Of a stretch of 5,376 bases of DNA, positions 1-5,376 are shown piece after piece. Numbering within the stretch: the stretch's first letter is position 1; the number at the start of each line of letters is the position of its first letter. The position numbers and the translations under genes were made by a program. A model generated the notes under the pieces. The model saw nothing but the letters and a program-made list of their open reading frames with translations. It searched no databases and was not told where the DNA came from. Source of the stretch: an uncultured Legionellales bacterium (GTDB lineage Bacteria > Pseudomonadota > Gammaproteobacteria > UBA1113); NCBI GenBank assembly GCA_945956945.1, contig CAMFJO010000077.1, positions 1-5,376 of the forward strand, read 5' to 3'.

Positions 1-537
1 GCCGCCATCCACAGCCAAACGAACTTTATTTAAATGGTGTTTATCCAACCAACGTCGCGCTTCTTTGATTTTATCCAAAGCGCTCGGAATAAAATTTTGT
101 CCACCAAAACCCGGGTTAACCGACATCATCAAAATAATATCGATTTTATCCGCTACATAGTCTAAATAATTCAGCGGCGTCGCTGGATTAAAAGCTAAAC
201 CGGCCAATAAACCTTGGGAACGGATTAAGTCTAAGCTGCGATCGATGTGACGACTTGCTTCTGGGTGGAATACGATACTACTCGCACCCGCTTTGGCGAA
301 AGTCATCGTTAAACTATCCACATCTTCTACCATTAGATGGACATCTATCGGTGCGGTAATCCCTTCTCCTCGCAAGGCTTCACACACAACAGGTCCTACG
401 GTTAAATTAGGAACATAATGATTGTCCATCACATCGAAATGAATACAATCGGCGCCAGCTGCCAGCACCTTACGAACTTCTTCTCCCAAGCGCGCAAAAT
501 TAGCAGATAAAATGGAAGGGGCGATTAAATAATTCAT
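1..537 (-). CDS. rpe: Ribulose-phosphate 3-epimerase, 3' end cut by window edge
   Basis: The first 179 codons are present and the frame runs off the left edge; the family is usually about 220-225 residues, so some 40-45 C-terminal residues are missing. The enzyme interconverts D-ribulose 5-phosphate and D-xylulose 5-phosphate in the cytosolic pentose phosphate pathway. Translation starts [20 protein letters not shown], typical for the family. The TIM-barrel active-site pieces are visible in order: HFDVMD at 33-38, VHLMV at 66-70, the phosphate-binding NPGFGGQ at 141-147, and VDGG at 176-179, the last residues in the window. The expected metal ligands and catalytic acids are therefore all present: His33, Asp35, His67 and Asp177. 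The ATG overlaps the gshB stop as ATGA, with AAGGA 6 nt upstream, so this start is well supported and translation is probably coupled to gshB. Identity is near certain; only the end is unseen. Confidence 0.96.
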   Translation of the reverse strand, partial: MNYLIAPSILSANFARLGEEVRKVLAAGADCIHFDVMDNHYVPNLTVGPVVCEALRGEGITAPIDVHLMVEDVDSLTMTFAKAGASSIVFHPEASRHIDRSLDLIRSQGLLAGLAFNPATPLNYLDYVADKIDIILMMSVNPGFGGQNFIPSALDKIKEARRWLDKHHLNKVRLAVDGG

Positions 538-548
538 AGTTTATCCTT
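534..548 (-). promoter_or_regulatory. gshB/rpe stop-start overlap with rpe ribosome site
   Basis: The gshB TGA and rpe ATG overlap as ATGA (534-537), with AAGGA at 544-548, 6 nt upstream of the rpe ATG. The geometry is the same as at gshA/gshB, so rpe is very likely translated from the same mRNA. Confidence 0.8.
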
Positions 549-1490
549 GAGCTTAGATTCAATTGCATCAAATAAAACACCACTAATATTTAAAGAAAAG
601 GCTTCGTCTAATTCACGAATACACGTGGGGCTGGTGATATTAATCTCTGTCACATGCTCACCAATCACATCCAGTCCTGCTAATAAGATACCGCGTTGTT
701 TTAGAACCTTACCAATAGATTGTGCCAGTTTACGGTCGTGTGCCGATAAGGGCTGTCCCACACCATGACCGCCACTGGCCAAATTGGCGCGTGTTTCACC
801 TTCTTTGGCGATACGCGCTAACACATAATCGATAGGTTCGCCATTGATCACCAGAATACGTTTATCCCCTTCACGAATTTCTTTTAAATAACGTTGCGCC
901 ATCACCAGGCGCTGACCATAGTGCGTCATGGTTTCTATTACTACACCCACATTGGGATCCTGCGGCCTTAATCTAAATACCGAAGCCCCGCCCATGCCAT
1001 CCAATGGTTTTAGGACGATGTCCTGATGCTGCATCAAAAAATCCCTGAGTTTATCAGGATTAGCGCTGACTAGCGTCGTAGGCGCGTATTGTGGAAATTC
1101 ATTGATAAAGAATTTTTCATTGGCATCGCGCAGCGCTTGAGGTTTATTCACGACTAAAACACCGCTTTTTTCCGCAAGTTCTAACAAATACGTCACAAAA
1201 ATATAGCGCATATTAAAGGGGGGATCCTGCCGCATCAAGATCACATCCAGGATTGATAGTTCAATTTCTTGCAAGGGTTGTAATCGATACCAGCTTTGTT
1301 CGTTTTTGAAAACTTCCAAGGGTGCAGCGCTGGCATAAACTTTGCCATCCATGCTGTACAAATTCTCTGGCGTTATATAAAATAAATCATAACCTCGCGC
1401 TGAGGCTTCCCATAATAGGGCTAAAGTACTGTCTTTCTTATAATGGATCTGCGCGATAGGATCCATCACTACCGCAAGTTTTCTACTCAT
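534..1490 (-). CDS. gshB: Glutathione synthetase
   Basis: This 318-residue protein has the length of E. coli-type GshB (about 315). It joins gamma-glutamylcysteine and glycine using ATP, the second step of glutathione synthesis, in the cytosol. The N-terminal prokaryotic glutathione synthetase domain includes [12 protein letters not shown] at 86-97, followed by an ATP-grasp domain with the glycine-rich loop KPLDGMGG at 161-168, AQRYLKEI at 198-205 and GDKR at 208-211. The C-terminal part has NLASGG at 236-241, GLDVIG at 272-277 and [13 protein letters not shown] at 281-293, the Mg-ATP binding end of the fold. No truncation or missing motif is seen. Its ATG overlaps the gshA stop (ATGA) and its own TGA overlaps the rpe start in the same way, so it sits inside a translationally coupled block. 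AAGGA lies 6 nt before the start. Confidence 0.97.
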   Translation of the reverse strand: MSRKLAVVMDPIAQIHYKKDSTLALLWEASARGYDLFYITPENLYSMDGKVYASAAPLEVFKNEQSWYRLQPLQEIELSILDVILMRQDPPFNMRYIFVTYLLELAEKSGVLVVNKPQALRDANEKFFINEFPQYAPTTLVSANPDKLRDFLMQHQDIVLKPLDGMGGASVFRLRPQDPNVGVVIETMTHYGQRLVMAQRYLKEIREGDKRILVINGEPIDYVLARIAKEGETRANLASGGHGVGQPLSAHDRKLAQSIGKVLKQRGILLAGLDVIGEHVTEINITSPTCIRELDEAFSLNISGVLFDAIESKLKDKL

Positions 1491-1501
1491 AGAACATCCT
1501 T
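1487..1501 (-). promoter_or_regulatory. gshA/gshB stop-start overlap with gshB ribosome site
   Basis: The gshA TGA and gshB ATG share bases as ATGA (1487-1490). AAGGA at 1497-1501 lies within the last gshA codons, 6 nt before the gshB ATG. This arrangement fixes the gshB start and suggests translational coupling, which would balance the two glutathione enzymes. Confidence 0.8.
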
Positions 1502-2764
1502 TAATTCATACGCACTAGCCAATAAGGCAATGCGTGCCAATACACTGTACGCATACAGCCGGCGGCTATCTGAATTTTTATCACTTAAGATAGGGTTATT
1601 ACAAGGCCCTGAGAAGGGAATAGGCGTAAGATACATCCCCGGGCTATTGAGATTTTCATCGTTAGCGCGTCCTTCGTGCAATCGATAAAAACCACCAACC
1701 ACACATTGCCCTAACATATACACTACCGGTTCGGCTATGGCCTGATTGTGCGGAACAACTTCATGACTGTACACCCCTTCTTGTACCAGTACGGAAGTAA
1801 TCGGTTTACGGCCTTTACCCACCGACATACGGGTTCGTGCCTTGCGATTCATGGCACGAACATCGTCTACACTTTTAACTGTCATAATACCCATACCATA
1901 GGTGCCTGCGTCCGCCTTAACGATCACAAAAGGTGTATCTTTTATTTGGTATTCATCGTATTTTTCCTGGATGGCCGCCAATAAAAATTCCACATGATTC
2001 ACCAGACAATCCTCACCCGCGCGCTCCATAAAATTAATGTCGCCGCAATTTCTAAATAAAGGATTGAATAACCAGGGATCGACTGACAATAATTTGGCAA
2101 AAGAATGGCACACTGTTTTATAATGTAAAAAATGCGCTGATTTTAAACGTGAATCCCAACCCAAAGCCAAAGGCGGGTAAATAGGTTGCCGGATATCTTT
2201 TAAAATCTCTGGTATCCCTTCAGACAAATCATTGTTTAAAATAACCGTGCACGGTTTGAAGTCCCCGATATGAACGCTGTTTTCTGTGCGCTCCAAAGGA
2301 TACAAGGTAAATTCTCCCATCCCTTCTATCGTGATCACTTTTGACGTAGTAACCGTCGGATCAATAGAGGCTATTTTAACCTCAAAACCTGCTTTCGTTA
2401 AAATTGAGGATAGTACCCACAAACTGTGAAAATAATGCGTATTACGTGAATGGTTTTCGGGGATCAATACAATTTTTTCGCACTGTGGCATATAGCGTTG
2501 CCAATACTGTTGTACCGCCAAATGGGCTAAAGGAATTTGTGCGGGATGAATATTGTTAAATCCGGCGGGAAAGAGGTTCGTATCTATCACGGCCATTTTA
2601 TAACCCGCATTGCGGATGTCAACGGAAGTGGTAAAGGGTACCTGATAATTGCACCATTGTTTTCTAAACCACGTTTCTATTTTAACCGTTTCCTCACTCA
2701 GCCTAAGCTCCAAGGCACTTAAAGGCGCATCGCCATTTTGCATTAGAATCGGTGGGTTTTGCAT
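1487..2764 (-). CDS. gshA: Glutamate-cysteine ligase, proteobacterial (A. ferrooxidans-type) GshA
   Basis: This 425-residue protein resembles the GshA family first described from Acidithiobacillus ferrooxidans (Pfam GshA/TIGR02049, assigned from memory of the family), which is unrelated in sequence to the larger E. coli GshA (about 518 residues). It would make gamma-glutamylcysteine from glutamate and cysteine with ATP, the committing step of glutathione synthesis. Recognisable conserved blocks are SVDIRNAGYKMAVIDTNLFP at 47-66, KADAGTYGMGIMTV at 283-296 (probable nucleotide-binding loop of an ATP-grasp-like fold), QEGVYSHE at 328-335, AEPVVYML at 344-351 and GGFYRLHEGR at 357-366. Placement directly before gshB, with an ATGA overlap, independently supports the function. 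The start lies 7 nt after the ahcY stop with only a weak GAG as ribosome site; Met8 is an alternative start but has no better site. No E. coli-type gshA is present in this window. Confidence 0.9.
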   Translation of the reverse strand: MQNPPILMQNGDAPLSALELRLSEETVKIETWFRKQWCNYQVPFTTSVDIRNAGYKMAVIDTNLFPAGFNNIHPAQIPLAHLAVQQYWQRYMPQCEKIVLIPENHSRNTHYFHSLWVLSSILTKAGFEVKIASIDPTVTTSKVITIEGMGEFTLYPLERTENSVHIGDFKPCTVILNNDLSEGIPEILKDIRQPIYPPLALGWDSRLKSAHFLHYKTVCHSFAKLLSVDPWLFNPLFRNCGDINFMERAGEDCLVNHVEFLLAAIQEKYDEYQIKDTPFVIVKADAGTYGMGIMTVKSVDDVRAMNRKARTRMSVGKGRKPITSVLVQEGVYSHEVVPHNQAIAEPVVYMLGQCVVGGFYRLHEGRANDENLNSPGMYLTPIPFSGPCNNPILSDKNSDSRRLYAYSVLARIALLASAYELKDVL

Positions 2765-2771
2765 AATGATC

Positions 2772-4055
2772 TCAATACCTATACAACTCAGGTTTATAAG
2801 GCCCTTTTTTATTCAGTCCTAAATACGTCGCCTGTTCATCCCTTAACTCCGTCAAGTGTACGCCCAATTTAGCCAAATGCAAACGCGCTACCTGTTCATC
2901 GAGTAATTTTGGCAATACATACACTTTATTTTCATAATTTTTATGATGGTGGAATAATTCAATTTGAGCAATCACCTGGTTGGTAAATGACATCGACATC
3001 ACAAAACTAGGGTGGCCTGTGCCACAGCCTAAATTGACCAATCGCCCTTCGGCCAACACGGTAATACGCTTGCCATCCGGGAATATCACGTGATCAACTT
3101 GTGGTTTGATATTCTCCCATTCATATTGACGCAATGAGGCGATGTCAATCTCAGAATCAAAATGACCAATGTTACACACGATAGCTTCATTTTTCATGCG
3201 CAGCAAATGTTCGTGGCGAATGACATGATAATTGCCCGTACAGGTTACAAAAATATCGCCTTTATCGGCTGCTTCGTCCATGGTCACCACTTCTAAGCCC
3301 GCCATAGCGGCTTGTAAGGCACAAATGGGATCAATTTCAGTGACCCACACGCGCGCGCCATAATTTCGCAAGGCTTGCGCACACCCTTTACCGACATCGC
3401 CATAGCCCAAAACTACCGCAATCTTACCGGCAATCATCACATCGGTAGCACGTTTAATGCCATCCACCAAGGACTCTCGACAGCCATATAAATTATCGAA
3501 CTTGGATTTAGTCACCGAATCATTCACATTTAAGGCGGGCACTTTTAAAGTCCCATTCTTTTCCATTTCATATAAACGATGAACCCCTGTCGTCGTTTCC
3601 TCAGTGAGACCCAAAACATCTTTCAATAATTCAGGGTGTTCATTGTGTAAATAAAGTGTTAAATCGCCGCCATCATCCAGAATCATATTCGGCCTCCACG
3701 TGGGATCGCCTAAAACCGTCTGTTCTATACACCAATTGTATTCTTCTTCTGTTTCACCTTTCCAGGCAAAAACAGGGATGCCGCGTGCAGCGATAGCAGC
3801 AGCAGCGTGATCTTGGGTTGAAAAAATATTACAAGAAGACCAACGTACCGTCGCACCCAAATCTATCAAGGTTTCAATTAACACCGCGGTTTGAATCGTC
3901 ATGTGCAGACAGCCTACGATACGCGCCCCTGCCAAAGGTTTTTGTCCGCGGTATTGCTCACGTAAGGCCATTAAGCCCGGCATTTCAGTTTCCGCAATTT
4001 GAATTTCCTTACGGCCCCAATCCGCCAGGGATATATCTGCTATTTTATAATTCAT
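2772..4055 (-). CDS. ahcY: S-adenosylhomocysteine hydrolase (adenosylhomocysteinase)
   Basis: This NAD-dependent cytosolic enzyme reversibly splits S-adenosylhomocysteine into adenosine and homocysteine, removing the product inhibitor of SAM-dependent methyltransferases. The 427-residue protein carries both family signatures: [16 protein letters not shown] at 73-88 and the Rossmann NAD site around GYGDVGKG at 217-224. By alignment with the human enzyme the active-site residues are kept: His51, Asp128, Glu153, Lys183, Asp187, Cys192, His298 (GHFD) and His348 (GHPS). The C-terminal tail KPELYRY at 421-427 supplies the Lys and Tyr that reach into the neighbouring subunit's NAD site, which implies a normal oligomer. 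At 427 residues it is the short form, without the roughly 40-residue insertion common in many bacterial and plant homologues. A strong GAGG site lies 8 nt before the ATG. It is the second gene after metK, separated by the palindromic insertion described below. Confidence 0.98.
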   Translation of the reverse strand: MNYKIADISLADWGRKEIQIAETEMPGLMALREQYRGQKPLAGARIVGCLHMTIQTAVLIETLIDLGATVRWSSCNIFSTQDHAAAAIAARGIPVFAWKGETEEEYNWCIEQTVLGDPTWRPNMILDDGGDLTLYLHNEHPELLKDVLGLTEETTTGVHRLYEMEKNGTLKVPALNVNDSVTKSKFDNLYGCRESLVDGIKRATDVMIAGKIAVVLGYGDVGKGCAQALRNYGARVWVTEIDPICALQAAMAGLEVVTMDEAADKGDIFVTCTGNYHVIRHEHLLRMKNEAIVCNIGHFDSEIDIASLRQYEWENIKPQVDHVIFPDGKRITVLAEGRLVNLGCGTGHPSFVMSMSFTNQVIAQIELFHHHKNYENKVYVLPKLLDEQVARLHLAKLGVHLTELRDEQATYLGLNKKGPYKPELYRY

Positions 4056-4060
4056 GACTA

Positions 4061-4068
4061 TTTCCTCT
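4061..4068 (-). promoter_or_regulatory. Ribosome binding site of ahcY
   Basis: AGAGGAAA on the minus strand, with GAGG 8 nt before the ahcY ATG, is the strongest Shine-Dalgarno site in the window. It lies on the ahcY side of the putative insertion and was left intact, so ahcY can be initiated independently although the element moves the metK stop to 64 nt away. Confidence 0.8.
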
Positions 4069-4070
4069 AT

Positions 4071-4078
4071 AATGATTC
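4071..4078. repeat. 8-bp direct repeat, ahcY-side copy (putative target duplication)
   Basis: AATGATTC here is identical to the copy at 4124-4131. It directly abuts the inverted-repeat end at 4079. The match stops at exactly 8 bases on both sides, as expected of a target-site duplication rather than a longer chance repeat. Confidence 0.6.
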
Positions 4079-4123
4079 GTAACTACACACCCATACCGTA
4101 CTCGTAGATGAGTGGGTAGTTAC
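4079..4123. mobile_element. 45-bp MITE-like palindromic element between metK and ahcY
   Basis: The ends 4079-4094 and 4108-4123 form imperfect 16-bp terminal inverted repeats: GTAACTACACACCCAT from one side and GTAACTACCCACTCAT from the other, 14 of 16 identical with the outer 8 perfect. About 13 bases separate them. The element is abutted on both sides by an identical 8-bp sequence, the expected footprint of transposition. It has no coding capacity, so it would have needed a transposase from elsewhere. GTAA termini together with 8-bp duplications are features I associate with the IS66 family, which makes that a candidate source, but the match is short. In the transcribed strand the inner arm gains a G-U pair, so the mRNA can fold into a stem of 8 pairs, one mismatch and 7 pairs. 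It contains the metK stop codon. No second copy is seen in the window. Confidence 0.6.
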
Positions 4124-5274
4124 AATGATTCTTTTAATAGTTGCGCCTTATCCGTTTTTTCCCAGTTAAATTCCGCTTCATGACGACCAAAATGGCCATA
4201 GGCCGCTGTTTTAACATAAATAGGTTTCTTCAAATCCAGCATGCGTAGAATGCCCGCAGGCGTTAAATCAAAATGCCGTTCAATCAATTTAATAATAGCG
4301 TCATCATTTAGCTTAGCTGTACCAAAAGTATTGACCGAAATAGACGTAGGCTTTGCAACCCCTATGGCATAAGACACTTGAATTTCTATACGCGAAGCGA
4401 TACCCGCCGCCACTAAATTTTTGGCGACGTAACGACAGGCATAGGCTGCAGAACGATCCACTTTACTGGGATCCTTACCAGAGAAACAACCACCCCCATG
4501 GCGAGCAAATCCACCATAGGTGTCCACAATAATTTTTCTACCGGTCAAACCGCAATCACCCAATGGACCACCGATCACAAAACGGCCTGTTGGGTTCACT
4601 AGGAAGCGGGTTTCGCGAGTCAACCATTTATCAGGAAAGGTCGGTTTAATGATTTCTTCAATCACCGCTTCGCGAATGTGCTCTTGACTGATATCAGGCG
4701 CATGTTGAGTAGAAACAACCACGGTGTCTACGCTCAGAGGTTTATCGTCTTCATATCTAAACGTCACCTGACTTTTCGCATCGGGTCGGAGCCAAGATAA
4801 TGTTTTGTTTTTACGTAATTGCGCTTGACGTTGCATTAAGCGGTGCGCATAGGTAATAGGCGCTGGCATCAACACATCTGTTTCCGTGCAGGCATAGCCA
4901 AACATCAAGCCTTGATCACCAGCACCTTGTTCTTGTTCGGCAGATTTATCCACACCCATAGCGATATCAGCAGATTGCTTGCCTATAGCCGTTAACACGG
5001 AGCACGAATGACCATCGAAACCCAAATCAGAATGATCGTAACCAATTTCTATAATTTTCTTACGAACCAGATCTTCAATATCGATCCACGCAGAGGTCGT
5101 TATTTCACCCGCAACCAATACCATACCGGTTTTCACCAGCGATTCACAGGCAACGCGCGCCGCAGGATCTTGCATGAGAATGTGATCTAAGACCACATCT
5201 GAAATTTGGTCGGCAACTTTATCAGGATGCCCTTCGGATACGGATTCAGAGGTAAAAACAAATTGTTTTGTCAT
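4120..5274 (-). CDS. metK: S-adenosylmethionine synthetase
   Basis: MetK makes SAM from methionine and ATP, releasing phosphate and diphosphate, in the cytosol as an oligomer. The 384-residue protein matches E. coli MetK in length and aligns nearly throughout by eye. Visible motifs are GHPDK at 15-19 with catalytic His16, GAGDQG at 117-122 (signature 1), DAKSQVTF at 165-172 with Lys167, [12 protein letters not shown] at 236-247, and GGGCFSGKD at 260-268 (signature 2, with Cys where E. coli has Ala) with Lys267 and Lys271. All residues expected for ATP, methionine and divalent metal binding are present. It is the first gene of the cluster visible. The stop TAA lies inside the first bases of the 45-bp inverted-repeat element; without that element the frame would end Leu-TAG at the same codon position. 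The ribosome site is weak (GAGA about 9 nt upstream), but [19 protein letters not shown] is the normal family N-terminus, so the start is sound. Confidence 0.98.
   Translation of the reverse strand: MTKQFVFTSESVSEGHPDKVADQISDVVLDHILMQDPAARVACESLVKTGMVLVAGEITTSAWIDIEDLVRKKIIEIGYDHSDLGFDGHSCSVLTAIGKQSADIAMGVDKSAEQEQGAGDQGLMFGYACTETDVLMPAPITYAHRLMQRQAQLRKNKTLSWLRPDAKSQVTFRYEDDKPLSVDTVVVSTQHAPDISQEHIREAVIEEIIKPTFPDKWLTRETRFLVNPTGRFVIGGPLGDCGLTGRKIIVDTYGGFARHGGGCFSGKDPSKVDRSAAYACRYVAKNLVAAGIASRIEIQVSYAIGVAKPTSISVNTFGTAKLNDDAIIKLIERHFDLTPAGILRMLDLKKPIYVKTAAYGHFGRHEAEFNWEKTDKAQLLKESL
4124..4131. repeat. 8-bp direct repeat, metK-side copy (putative target duplication)
   Basis: AATGATTC here directly abuts the inverted-repeat end at 4123 and lies within the last metK codons (Glu-Ser-Leu). 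It is presumed to be the original target sequence, with the copy at 4071-4078 made on insertion. Confidence 0.6.
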
Positions 5275-5327
5275 AATAATATTCTCTAACTATATTACTC
5301 AATAGGCTGGGAAGTGCTACTATACTC
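5275..5327 (-). promoter_or_regulatory. metK upstream leader with possible -10 elements (truncated)
   Basis: These 53 bases are the only genomic sequence visible upstream of metK. Two TATAGT hexamers on the minus strand (5319-5324 and 5289-5294) could be sigma70 -10 boxes. The -35 region of the first would fall beyond the end of genomic sequence, and the second has no convincing -35. No complete SAM or SAH riboswitch fits in this length. The promoter call is tentative; an upstream gene in the same operon cannot be excluded. Confidence 0.3.
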
Positions 5328-5376
5328 CTGTCTCTTATACACATCTGACGCTGCCGACGACTAGTCGAGTGGTGTT
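5328..5376. other. Illumina Nextera adapter read-through at contig end (not genomic)
   Basis: Bases 5328-5346 are CTGTCTCTTATACACATCT, the 19-bp Tn5 mosaic end used in Nextera libraries. Bases 5347-5360 are GACGCTGCCGACGA, the reverse complement of the Nextera read-1 adapter stem. Bases 5361-5368 (CTAGTCGA) occupy the i5 index position and match my memory of index S513 reverse-complemented. The last 8 bases begin GTG as the P5 oligonucleotide would but then diverge, probably through low-quality read ends. This is untrimmed library sequence, not a transposon of the organism. Confidence 0.97.

Noticed and set aside
1443..1984. Plus-strand open frames opposite gshA and gshB (also 547-768, 2537-2722, 3818-4057 and 5008-5190)
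   Set aside because: All lie antisense to well-conserved genes, have no recognisable protein features and no good ribosome sites; they are shadows of the real frames.
2743..2764. Alternative gshA start at Met8
   Set aside because: It has no Shine-Dalgarno site upstream, and the first ATG gives a 7-nt gap to ahcY in keeping with the compact cluster; however, the first start also has only a weak site, so this is a preference and not proof.
4056..4119. SAH riboswitch or intrinsic terminator upstream of ahcY
   Set aside because: The gap is a single simple hairpin without the conserved GC-rich cores I would expect of an SAH riboswitch and without a U tract for termination; the flanking 8-bp duplications are better explained by insertion.
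5274..5302. sigma70 promoter using TTGAGT (5297-5302) as -35
   Set aside because: The matching -10 position would fall on the metK start codon, placing the transcription start inside the gene.
5328..5346. A Tn5-like transposon end
   Set aside because: The mosaic end is followed immediately by Nextera adapter and index sequence, so it is a library artefact and not a resident transposon.

Overview
The window holds one end of a bacterial contig carrying a single minus-strand gene cluster, read from right to left: metK (SAM synthetase), ahcY (S-adenosylhomocysteine hydrolase), gshA (glutamate-cysteine ligase of the Acidithiobacillus/proteobacterial type), gshB (glutathione synthetase) and rpe (ribulose-phosphate 3-epimerase, cut off by the left window edge). 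The protein families and the moderately AT-rich composition point to a gammaproteobacterium. The GshA family together with an E. coli-like MetK and GshB would fit a Legionellales/Coxiellaceae-like lineage, but that placement is inference and only moderately supported.

Layout: 1-537 is the 5' part of rpe; 534-1490 gshB; 1487-2764 gshA; 2772-4055 ahcY; 4120-5274 metK; 5275-5327 a short metK leader. From 5328 to 5376 the sequence is not genomic: it matches the Illumina Nextera adapter (Tn5 mosaic end, adapter stem, then an i5-like index). gshA/gshB and gshB/rpe overlap through ATGA stop-start junctions, ahcY and gshA are 7 nt apart, and only metK-ahcY has a sizeable gap (64 nt).

Functionally the cluster joins the activated-methyl cycle to glutathione synthesis. 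MetK makes SAM, methyltransferases turn it into SAH, AhcY splits SAH into adenosine and homocysteine, and the last genes use cysteine, which can derive from homocysteine, to build glutathione. Rpe belongs to the pentose phosphate pathway and may be along for the ride, or linked through NADPH supply for glutathione reduction.

The most interesting structure is in the metK-ahcY gap: a 45-bp element (4079-4123) with imperfect 16-bp terminal inverted repeats beginning GTAA, flanked on both sides by the same 8-bp direct repeat. It looks like a tiny MITE-like insertion with its target duplication. Removing it in silico leaves the MetK protein unchanged and restores a tight 11-nt junction to ahcY, as in the rest of the operon.
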